A stretch of 5,277 nucleotides of DNA from Deltaproteobacteria bacterium (GCA_031279155.1 JAITJB010000325.1:1-5277); one strand, 5' to 3'. Shown: positions 1 through 5,176, counted from the first letter of the stretch. Made by a program: numbers and translations. Notes: generated from the letters alone by a model not told the origin.

Positions 1-129
1 AAGGGACTTTTTTGGGCTAGGCCTAACTTTTTTTTGGCTGGAGTCGTTTTTTTCTGTCAGCTAAAATTTTTTATTATATTTAAGGCAAATTAAAAAAAAG
101 AAATATTATCGCCCACAAAAAAATTAAAT

Positions 130-153
130 GCCGGGAAATATAAACTCTCCGGC
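130..153. terminator. possible weak intrinsic terminator
   Basis: GCCGG at 130-134 pairs with CCGGC at 149-153. The stem can extend by two pairs with one bulged T, around an AT-rich loop. On the + strand the tail is TTCTTAGTTT; on the minus strand it is ATTTAATTTTTTT, which is the better U-tract. It could end a rightward gene lying outside the window, or act in both directions. No gene that it would terminate is visible here, so the call is tentative. Confidence 0.3.
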
Positions 154-250
154 TTCTTAGTTTAATTATAGAGGGTTTTCCAGCTAAATTAAGGCCCTAA
201 AAAATCTCGTGGTCGGTTAAAGAAATCTACATGATTTTAGTGTAAACTAG

Positions 251-304
251 AAGCCGTAGACGCTATTGTGGCCAACCCGTAAGCGGCTTATTTCAATTTT
301 GGCC
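251..304 (+). promoter_or_regulatory. possible pseudoknot in the gpmI leader
   Basis: AAGCCG (251-256) is complementary to CGGCTT (284-289). GGCCAA (270-275), inside that loop, is complementary to TTGGCC (299-304), outside it. The two 6-bp stems are interlocked in H-type pseudoknot topology and end about 20 nt before the gpmI Shine-Dalgarno. This would matter only if transcription starts at or before about 251, and no clear promoter proves that. The stems are seen in the sequence; folding and function are inference, and 6-bp matches of this kind can occur by chance. Confidence 0.25.
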
Positions 305-319
305 TGATAAATTTAAATC

Positions 320-338
320 TCATGAGGAGGCCTCATGA
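320..338 (+). promoter_or_regulatory. hairpin enclosing the gpmI ribosome binding site and start codon
   Basis: TCATGAGG (320-327) and CCTCATGA (331-338) form a perfect 8-bp inverted repeat around a 3-nt AGG loop. The Shine-Dalgarno AGGAGG (325-330) lies half in the left arm and half in the loop. The ATG at 335-337 lies wholly in the right arm. The Shine-Dalgarno to ATG gap is only 4 nt, shorter than the usual 5 to 9. If the hairpin forms in mRNA it would hide both ribosome contact points. A second ATG at 322-324 is out of frame with gpmI. The repeat is directly visible; a control role is inferred. Confidence 0.5.
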
Positions 339-1900
339 CCAGACCAGTTTGCTTGATAATTAGAGATGGGTGGGGACACCGCCAAGAAAAGACCGGTAAC
401 GCCGTAGCGAGCGCCAATATCCCCTTTGTCGGTGGTTTATTAGAAAATCCCGCCGCCTGGACCCTCCTTGAAGCGGCGGGCCAGCCAGTTGGGCTGCCCG
501 ATGGCTACCAGGGCTCCAGTGAAGTGGGCCACCTCAACATGGGAGCTGGTCGGATTGTTATCCAGGAGCTCAAACGCATCGACGACGGGCTTAAAGATGG
601 CTCGTTCTTCGCTCTTAAGGCTTTCCGCGATCTAATAACGTCTTGGAAGGCTTCGGGCGGTAGCCTTCACTTGATGGGTCTTTTGCAAGACGAGGGCGTC
701 CATGCCCATCAGGAGCACCTATTTAAAATCATGAAGCGCTGCCGCGAGGAGCACCCAACCGGACAGATGGTCATCCATCCCTTCCTAGACGGTCGCGACA
801 CTCCCCCCCGAAGCTCCCCACAATTTCTAGCCAAACTGGAAAAAGTCATGGCTAGCGTCCCCCCTGTAAGGTTAGGGGTCATGATGGGTCGCTACTACGC
901 CATGGACCGCAGCCGAGACTGGGAGCTAAATGACCGGGCCTTCCGGGCTCTGGTCCTAGGCGAGGGGGCCCATTTTACGGGCCCGCCCATAGCTGCCGTG
1001 GAAAACTGCTGGAACACTGAAAAGACCCCCGACGGCTTTGACATGGTCGATGAGTACATCCCGCCCCTAGTTTCCGATGGCTACCAAGGTATTAAAGATG
1101 GCGACTGCGTGGTCCACACCAACTTTCGTCAAGACAGGGCGATCGAGCTGACCCAAGCCTTTGTTGAGGACAATTACCCCGGCCAAAGACCTGTCAGACC
1201 CAAGGTTACCTACTTAGGCCTTACGCGCTACTACGACGAGTTTCCCAACTATCTTCTAGGCCCCATGGGCGGCGATGAGGGCATGCCAAACCTCCTAGGC
1301 GAGATAGTCAGCCGAGCCGGCCTTAGGCAATTGCGATTGGCTGAAACCCAAAAGTTTCGGCACGTGACTAGCTTTTTTAACGGTAAATCAACTAAGCCTT
1401 TTCCCCTAGAAGATCAAATCGAGATCAAGGGCCGCTTCGATCCGGCCACCTTTGCCAGCCACCCGGAAATGGAAGCCCATATCCTGACCAAAGAATTTTT
1501 GACTAAGTACCTACCCGAGGGCTATCCGCTTATCGTCATCAACTATGCCAACTGCGATATGGTCGGCCACACCGGGGTCATGGAGGCGGCCATTAAAGCG
1601 GTGGAGACGGTCGATGTTTGTTTAGCCCAAATCGTCCCGGCTCTTTTGGAAGCCGGCTACCAGGTCTTGATCTCAGCTGACCACGGTAACGCCGAAGAAA
1701 TGATAGACCATGAGACCGGACTCGTTAAGACGAGCCACACCATGTTCCCGGTTGAGTGTATATACGTGGCCAAGGAACCGGTTGCCGTCTTAAAGGGAAA
1801 TCGCGGCAAGCTTTCAGATCTGGCGCCGACTATTTTAGATCTCATGGGGCTTGCGACGCCGCCGGACATGACGGCTGAAAGCCTAGTCGTACTCAAATAA
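335..1900 (+). CDS. gpmI: 2,3-bisphosphoglycerate-independent phosphoglycerate mutase
   Basis: This cytoplasmic enzyme interconverts 3-phosphoglycerate and 2-phosphoglycerate in glycolysis and gluconeogenesis through a phosphoserine intermediate at a two-metal (usually Mn) site. The product is 521 residues, normal for the family, and the N-terminus fits the family start. Visible landmarks, in order: RDGWG (residues 10-14, metal-binding D11); GSSEVGHLNMGAGRI (60-74, catalytic S62); GVH (H123); DGRDTPP (152-158); GRYYAMDR (185-192); NFRQDR (263-268, substrate arginines R265 and R268); K340; NYANCDMVGHTG (403-414, metal ligands D408 and H412); ADHGN (448-452, D449 and H450); and TSHT with H468. 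All expected catalytic positions are present. Small departures are C407 and F471-P-V-E474, where NPDMVGH and NPVP are the common forms. It stands alone on the + strand, converging on nadA, and its start is enclosed by an inverted repeat that may control translation. Confidence 0.98.
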   Translation: MTRPVCLIIRDGWGHRQEKTGNAVASANIPFVGGLLENPAAWTLLEAAGQPVGLPDGYQGSSEVGHLNMGAGRIVIQELKRIDDGLKDGSFFALKAFRDLITSWKASGGSLHLMGLLQDEGVHAHQEHLFKIMKRCREEHPTGQMVIHPFLDGRDTPPRSSPQFLAKLEKVMASVPPVRLGVMMGRYYAMDRSRDWELNDRAFRALVLGEGAHFTGPPIAAVENCWNTEKTPDGFDMVDEYIPPLVSDGYQGIKDGDCVVHTNFRQDRAIELTQAFVEDNYPGQRPVRPKVTYLGLTRYYDEFPNYLLGPMGGDEGMPNLLGEIVSRAGLRQLRLAETQKFRHVTSFFNGKSTKPFPLEDQIEIKGRFDPATFASHPEMEAHILTKEFLTKYLPEGYPLIVINYANCDMVGHTGVMEAAIKAVETVDVCLAQIVPALLEAGYQVLISADHGNAEEMIDHETGLVKTSHTMFPVECIYVAKEPVAVLKGNRGKLSDLAPTILDLMGLATPPDMTAESLVVLK

Positions 1901-1948
1901 TATTTAGGCCAAGGCTAATTTAGTTAGCTTACTAGTTTACTTTTTTTT

Positions 1949-1979
1949 GGCAAGTTTAATCAGTTTAAACTTGCCTTTT
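1949..1979 (+). terminator. intrinsic terminator of gpmI, between convergent genes
   Basis: GGCAAGTTTAA (1949-1959) pairs perfectly with TTAAACTTGCC (1965-1975) across a 5-nt loop, followed by TTTT (1976-1979). The stem starts 48 nt after the gpmI stop codon. The T-run overlaps the nadA stop codon (TAA, complement of 1978-1980). A run of eight T lies just before the stem at 1941-1948; on the minus strand this gives an A-run after the hairpin, not a U-run. The structure is therefore a better terminator for gpmI than for nadA, though it may still mark the 3' end of nadA mRNA. Confidence 0.75.
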
Positions 1980-2931
1980 AGTCGCGTGGCACAGCCATCA
2001 TGAGCTCCACCGCCCTAAGGGCTGGCCCGCGTATCTCGTCAGGGACCTTGATGACCGGGGTTAAAGTCTCAAGGGCTTTAACGATATCTAGTAATTTATT
2101 TTTTTTCATGTTGGGGCAGATCATGGGAGTCTTTGGGGTATAAAAAGTTTTCCCCCGCGTTTTTTTCCTAAGCGGGTGAAGGACTCCCTCCTCGGTTAGG
2201 ATAATAAACTCCTTTTCCTCGCTCTCGGTACAGTACTTAATAAGGCCGCTAGTGGAGCTTATGACGTCGGTCTCAGCTAAGATTTTCGGCTGACACTCCG
2301 GGTGGGCCACGACGACCGCTTTCGGGTGGGCGGCTTTAAGTTCTAATATTTCTTTTAAGTTGAGGCGGTGATGGGTGGGACAAAAGCCCGGCCAGGTTAT
2401 GACCTCTTTTTCTGGCGCCAGTTTCTGGGCGTAAGTGGCCAAGTTTTTGTCGGGGGTCATAAGGATCTTGTCGCTGGCCATCGACCTTAAGACCTTAACT
2501 ACGTTAGCCGAGGTGCAGCAGATGTCGCTTAAGGCCTTTACGGCTGCCGAAGAGTTAACGTAAGTTAAGACCGGAACCCCTGGGAGCTCAGCTTTGCGCT
2601 TAGCTAGATCTTCTGGCGCGACCATGTCAGCCATGGGGCAGCCGCTATCGATGTTAGCCAACAAGACGGTCTTTTCTGGGCACAAAAGGCTGGCCGTCTC
2701 AGCCATAAAGTGGACGCCGCAGAAGACGATGACCTTAGCTTGACGCTTGGCCGCCTCCTGAGAAAGGCCAAGAGAATCACCCACGAAATCGGCCACATCA
2801 TGGATTTCTGGCTTACAGTAATAATGGGCTAGGATGACCGCGTCTCTATCGGCGGCTAAGCGCTTGATAGTCTGCCTGAGGTCGTCGGGGATTTCTGGCC
2901 CTTGGTATTCGGGATTCTGATAATCGGTCAT
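1978..2931 (-). CDS. nadA: quinolinate synthase NadA
   Basis: This cytoplasmic [4Fe-4S] enzyme condenses iminoaspartate with dihydroxyacetone phosphate to quinolinate, the committed step of de novo NAD synthesis. The product is 317 residues, typical of the short NadA form. Motifs in order: LAHYY (34-38); VGDSLGLS (50-57); FCGVHFMAETA (70-80); SGCPMAD (96-102); YVNSSA (124-129); WPGFCPTHHRLN (180-191); AHPEC (209-213); ISSTSG (224-229); and CPNMKK (272-277). C98, C184 and C272 sit in the contexts of the three cluster ligands and are spaced 86 and 88 residues apart, as in the family. The ATG overlaps the TGA of the upstream lolA-like gene (ATGA), with an excellent Shine-Dalgarno inside that gene, so translation is probably coupled. 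The usual partners nadB and nadC are not in the window. Confidence 0.97.
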   Translation of the reverse strand: MTDYQNPEYQGPEIPDDLRQTIKRLAADRDAVILAHYYCKPEIHDVADFVGDSLGLSQEAAKRQAKVIVFCGVHFMAETASLLCPEKTVLLANIDSGCPMADMVAPEDLAKRKAELPGVPVLTYVNSSAAVKALSDICCTSANVVKVLRSMASDKILMTPDKNLATYAQKLAPEKEVITWPGFCPTHHRLNLKEILELKAAHPKAVVVAHPECQPKILAETDVISSTSGLIKYCTESEEKEFIILTEEGVLHPLRKKTRGKTFYTPKTPMICPNMKKNKLLDIVKALETLTPVIKVPDEIRGPALRAVELMMAVPRD

Positions 2932-3788
2932 GGCGCCATCTCCTCCTCTTCGATCACCTTAACCCCCCTAGGAACTTTGAAGACAAAAAAGTCGTCCTTT
3001 AACTCGGGATCGAGCTTGATATCGGAGAGGTAAAAATCGGTTTTCTCGCCCGTTATGGCTACTAACCTAAAGCCGGTCAGCCGGTAGTCGCCGTCACAAT
3101 AGACAATAAGTAGACCTGAGGCCTCCTCGTTATTATCTATGGGATTTAATATTAGGCCTATCTGCCCATCGCGGACATCCTCATCAGTAGCCTCGGTAAT
3201 CTTAAAGCTCTCCTTAAGCCTATCTAGACCGGCCATAAAGCTCAAAAGAGGGCTCAGCTGGCCGGCTAAATCAATTTGCCTGTAAACATAAACCTGGCGC
3301 TCCTCCGGGACGTACCACCACACGGTCTGGCCATCGGTCATCATGGCCTGGACTTCGGGCGTTTTTTGATCCAATCTCAACATAGAGAGATTTTTCCAGC
3401 TCAAAACCCCTTCGGCGGTCTGACTAACCTGACCGGTGAAGACCTCGTCAGTGGAAGGACTCTTGGTGGTCCTAGTGTAATCGGAAACTAACGAACTTAA
3501 TGAGCGGTATCTCTCTGATAAACCTGTTAAAGCCGCATCAATGGATTTTTGATCGGCCCAAACTGGTAAACTGGAAAGAAGCCAAATCGCTCCTAAGATA
3601 GCCGCCCACCAGCGCCTCAAGATTACAAGACCAGGCTGGTTAACTTTTCCCCTCTCAGTTCGCTTACTATGCCCCCAGGGCCCAGTGGGCCCACCGGGCC
3701 CGCCGGACCCGCCGGAGCAACTGAGCTCATCAACCTTACCGTTATGGCCGGTTTTATTGGCTTTAAAAATAATCTCTCTTGGCGTCAT
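2928..3788 (-). CDS. lolA: LolA-like periplasmic lipoprotein carrier with N-terminal extension
   Basis: LolA proteins ferry lipoproteins across the periplasm from the LolCDE transporter to the outer membrane. From the ATG at 3788 the product is 286 residues. A secretion signal lies at about 57-78: RRWW, a hydrophobic stretch AAILGAIWLLSSL, then a likely signal peptidase cut after VWA (A78). The mature part has LolA hallmarks: an early SLVSDYTRT region, W-K-N-L-S (131-135), the DGQTVWWYVPEERQVYVY strand pair (152-169), and a C-terminal FFVFKVPRGVKVI (267-279). The first 56 residues are odd for the family and include a Gly/Pro-rich run (25-39). The Shine-Dalgarno before 3788 is weak and close (GAAGG, 3 nt from the ATG). 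A TTG at 3620 would give a normal 230-residue precursor but has no Shine-Dalgarno nearby. The family call is firm; the start is not. The gene lies 49 bp after the TraB-like gene and overlaps nadA. Confidence 0.85.
   Translation of the reverse strand: MTPREIIFKANKTGHNGKVDELSCSGGSGGPGGPTGPWGHSKRTERGKVNQPGLVILRRWWAAILGAIWLLSSLPVWADQKSIDAALTGLSERYRSLSSLVSDYTRTTKSPSTDEVFTGQVSQTAEGVLSWKNLSMLRLDQKTPEVQAMMTDGQTVWWYVPEERQVYVYRQIDLAGQLSPLLSFMAGLDRLKESFKITEATDEDVRDGQIGLILNPIDNNEEASGLLIVYCDGDYRLTGFRLVAITGEKTDFYLSDIKLDPELKDDFFVFKVPRGVKVIEEEEMAP
2929..2948 (-). promoter_or_regulatory. nadA ribosome binding site and ATGA coupling junction
   Basis: On the minus strand GAGGAGGAG (complement of 2940-2948) lies 8 nt before the nadA ATG (2931-2929). 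It is built from the Glu codons at the end of the lolA-like gene, whose TGA (2930-2928) shares bases with the nadA start. The bases between are part of the palindrome ATGGCGCCAT (2930-2939). A strong Shine-Dalgarno plus a 4-bp overlap points to coupled translation and fixes the nadA start. Confidence 0.85.
3672..3716 (-). repeat. GC-rich 9-nt tandem repeat (five imperfect units)
   Basis: On the minus strand five 9-nt units run in a row: TCCGGCGGG twice, then CCCGGTGGG, CCCACTGGG and CCCTGGGGG. In the lolA reading frame they encode SGG SGG PGG PTG PWG, a short collagen-like G-x-x pattern, upstream of the signal peptide. On the + strand GGGCCC recurs at 3678, 3687 and 3696. The block is far richer in G+C than its surroundings. 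Each GGGCCC is self-complementary, so the block could fold strongly in RNA. It could be a coding insert in an extended N-terminus, or untranslated leader if the real start is the TTG at 3620. Confidence 0.8.
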
Positions 3789-3806
3789 AGGCCTTCTTTC
3801 TTTAAG

Positions 3807-3846
3807 TAATTACTGTCAATACTTACTATAATTACTATCAATATTT
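3807..3846. repeat. 18-bp direct repeat at the TraB-LolA junction
   Basis: TAATTACTGTCAATACTT (3807-3824) and TAATTACTATCAATATTT (3829-3846) match at 16 of 18 positions and are offset by 22 bp, close to two helical turns. The second copy covers the stop codon of the TraB-like gene. AGTAATTACT (3805-3814) is itself a perfect palindrome. AAGTA (3804-3808) and TACTT (3820-3824) are a further inverted pair. The arrangement would suit a regulator binding two sites on one DNA face before the lolA-like gene, or may be a local duplication. No known operator was recognised. Confidence 0.6.
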
Positions 3847-3852
3847 GGTCAC
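3825..3852 (-). promoter_or_regulatory. possible internal promoter for the lolA-like gene and nadA
   Basis: On the minus strand GTGACC (complement of 3847-3852) is followed after 16 nt by TATAGT (complement of 3825-3830). TATAGT matches the -10 consensus at five of six bases and the -35 at four of six. Transcription would start near 3818, about 30 nt before the ATG at 3788. The 18-bp repeats overlap this site. AT-rich DNA makes chance matches common, so this is tentative. Confidence 0.3.
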
Positions 3853-4743
3853 CAGGAAGCCGGCTTCTTTAAATTTAGCCAAGATACTATCTTGCCCAAC
3901 CATATGGGCGGCCCCGATTAGCACAAATCCCTTTTTTCCTGGGAAAAAGTGACCTTTTAAGCGCTCAAACATGGTCTGGTTGCGTTCAAAAATAGTCTTG
4001 TTCAGTAGTTCGGCTAAATCGGGGTGCTCGATATAGACTCTAAAATATAACTCCTCAAAAGCCTCAACATCGCCGCGCCGCCAGATATCCATCATGGCCT
4101 GAACTTCTTCGCCCTTGGTTTCAAACTCTAAAATAGACGCCTTAAGTAGCTTAATACTCAGATTATCATCCATATCAGCTAAAATACCCAATTGTTCTTG
4201 GACCGTCTCTAGTTCATAAATCCTGAGATTTTTGGCTTTGGCCTTTTTGATAAAGTGGACGTCCACGCCCAGTTCCCCATCTAAGCCCAAGGAATGTAAC
4301 ATTAAGCTCGCTAAAGTGATAGACGCCATCCAGGGCTTGAAGTTGGAAAAAACAACTTTAGGGATCGATATCTTGGCCAGGCATCTTTCAAGTCCTCTCG
4401 CGGTCTCATCATCCAAGAGGTCCCATAGAGTTACTTTATCTTCTAGCCGCCCTTTTTTTGTCATCATTTCTATGGTCTCGATGATATGAGTTGCGGTCAC
4501 GTCCATCTCGACAACTATGAAAGATGAATCATCGAAAGCCTTCTCTATTATCGGATTTAATGGGTAGTCCTGCTCTCTGGCCATGTGAATAGAGCCCAAG
4601 ATATAGAGCTGACTATCGCGGCCAGGGCTTTCCACTGACCACAGGAAATTCTCCTCGGCCTGTAAGCCTTGGCAGGTTGCCAAAAGGATGACAAAAGAGG
4701 CTAAGATTAGCCGTAAAGAGGTAATCCACTTTGATAGACGCAT
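3838..4743 (-). CDS. TraB/GumN family secreted protein (putative metallohydrolase fold)
   Basis: This is a 301-residue member of the TraB/GumN/PrgY/TIKI superfamily, some members of which are metalloproteases; the substrate here is unknown. Seen in the sequence: a signal peptide (residues 1-29, hydrophobic core LILASFVILLATC, likely cut after LQA); the first GxxH motif GSIH (50-53) in YILGSIHM; conserved VEMD (78-81); GVDVHF (159-164); ELET (177-180); ERNQTM (253-258); and a second GxxH, GAAH (277-280), in the C-terminal VLIGAAHMVG. Both GxxH motifs and the acidic residues expected at the metal site are present, so it looks active. LATC is not a good lipobox because T precedes C, so a soluble periplasmic protein is more likely than a lipoprotein. 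I chose the ATG at 4743: it has GGAGAG 7 nt upstream (complement of 4751-4756) and begins a proper signal peptide. An in-frame ATG at 4824 would add 27 residues but coincides with the promoter. Confidence 0.88.
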   Translation of the reverse strand: MRLSKWITSLRLILASFVILLATCQGLQAEENFLWSVESPGRDSQLYILGSIHMAREQDYPLNPIIEKAFDDSSFIVVEMDVTATHIIETIEMMTKKGRLEDKVTLWDLLDDETARGLERCLAKISIPKVVFSNFKPWMASITLASLMLHSLGLDGELGVDVHFIKKAKAKNLRIYELETVQEQLGILADMDDNLSIKLLKASILEFETKGEEVQAMMDIWRRGDVEAFEELYFRVYIEHPDLAELLNKTIFERNQTMFERLKGHFFPGKKGFVLIGAAHMVGQDSILAKFKEAGFLVTKY

Positions 4744-4785
4744 TATTTTTCTCTCCGACTGCAGCCTTCCTATAGACTCTCTAGG

Positions 4786-4802
4786 GCTCCAAACGCTCCA
4801 AA
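4786..4802 (-). repeat. tandem 8-bp repeat in the TraB-gene leader
   Basis: GCTCCAAA occurs at 4786-4793 and again at 4795-4802, a period of 9 bp. On the minus strand this reads TTTGGAGC twice inside the predicted untranslated leader of the TraB-like gene, about 45 to 60 nt before its ATG. Each copy contains GGAG, a Shine-Dalgarno-like core, but neither is placed to serve a known start. Confidence 0.6.
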
Positions 4803-4824
4803 GAGACCAAAATTTAATTGTCAA

Positions 4825-4853
4825 ATTATATCAGGCGGCTGACAAGCTGACAA
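4825..4853 (-). promoter_or_regulatory. sigma70-type promoter of the TraB-lolA-nadA cluster
   Basis: On the minus strand TTGTCA (complement of 4848-4853) is separated by exactly 17 bp from a perfect TATAAT (complement of 4825-4830). A TGA before TATAAT adds the extended -10 element. The -35 matches consensus at five of six bases. Transcription should start near 4818, giving a leader of about 75 nt to the TraB ATG at 4743. This is the strongest promoter in the window and probably drives all three minus-strand genes. Confidence 0.8.
4838..4853. repeat. perfect tandem repeat GCTGACAA x2 at the -35 region
   Basis: GCTGACAA is repeated head to tail at 4838-4845 and 4846-4853. The outer copy supplies the -35 hexamer of the cluster promoter; the inner copy lies in the spacer and holds a second TTGTCA that is too close to the -10 to serve. 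It may be a slippage duplication or a pair of regulator half-sites. Confidence 0.65.
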
Positions 4854-4897
4854 TTCCAGCTTTTGTAAGCCCGTAACCTGGCGAAAAAAAGGCGTCT

Positions 4898-4936
4898 TAA
4901 GCCAACAATGGCTTACCTAGGTGGGGAAGCCATTGT
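4898..4936. repeat. overlapping inverted repeats with mutually exclusive pairings
   Basis: TGGCTTA (4909-4915) can pair with TAAGCCA (4898-4904), a 7-bp stem with a 4-nt ACAA loop. Alternatively ACAATGGCTT (4905-4914) can pair with AAGCCATTGT (4927-4936), a perfect 10-bp stem with a 12-nt loop containing the palindrome ACCTAGGT. The two folds cannot coexist. A T7 run follows on the minus strand (complement of 4884-4890), separated from the short stem by about 7 nt. Confidence 0.6.
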
Positions 4937-5098
4937 CTCTAAAGGGCCTAATTTCCGCGTAAGCGCTCTTTGGCTTCTAGCAATATGCCAAGAGTATATA
5001 ACTTCGGTCGCCTCTTTGACCGTCTTATAGAGGGCTTAGCGCCTATAGCCGTTTTGGTTTCCCGGGCAATATCTCCTGGCCGCCAAGGCCCTCTAAAG
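4937..5098. other. hairpin-rich segment bounded by CTCTAAAG direct repeats
   Basis: CTCTAAAG occurs at 4937-4944 and 5091-5098. Just inside or overlapping these, AGGGCC (4943-4948) is complementary to GGCCCT (5087-5092), so the ends could pair and enclose the three small hairpins at 4966-4994, 5005-5022 and 5026-5047. This resembles a closed-stem small RNA in outline, or a small insertion with an 8-bp target duplication. Neither reading is strong, and an 8-bp repeat in a few hundred bases can arise by chance. Confidence 0.25.
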
Positions 5099-5176
5099 AT
5101 CCCTAATGGTGCCTAGGCAATCTTTACCCTAGGCCAATTATAATTTAAATTGTCAACAAAGCTATACCGAACTTTT

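Larger units (their letters stand above)
1..319. other. AT-rich gene-free region upstream of gpmI
   Basis: I see no coding region here in either direction. The first 125 bases are dominated by homopolymer runs: T-runs at 8-13, 28-35, 47-53 and 67-72, and A-runs at 92-99 and 117-123. The T-run centres are about 18 to 21 bp apart, close to two helical turns, so the DNA may be bent. A short GC-stemmed hairpin lies at 130-153. Bases 251-304 can form two interlocked stems, described separately. I searched for a gpmI promoter and found no convincing -35/-10 pair. TAAACT at 243-248 is a possible -10 element but has no good -35 partner. Regulation of gpmI from this side is therefore not resolved. Confidence 0.6.

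Noticed and set aside
1657..1896. Open frame of 79 codons on the minus strand within gpmI
   Set aside because: It lies antisense to the conserved C-terminal half of gpmI, resembles no family I know, and has no supporting context.
3276..3491. Open frame of 71 codons on the + strand within the lolA-like gene
   Set aside because: It is antisense to conserved LolA sequence, with no recognisable product or evident ribosome site.
4232..4489. Open frame of 85 codons on the + strand inside the TraB-like gene
   Set aside because: It is antisense to a clear TraB/GumN coding region and has no protein-like motif.
4688..4876. Open frame of 62 codons on the + strand over the promoter of the minus-strand cluster
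   Set aside because: It crosses the TraB signal peptide, its leader and its promoter; nothing supports expression.
5139..5156. Promoter from TATAAT and TTGACA (minus) around 5137-5156
   Set aside because: TATAAT and TTGACA are only 8 bp apart on the minus strand, and TATAAT on the + strand has no -35 at 16 to 18 bp.
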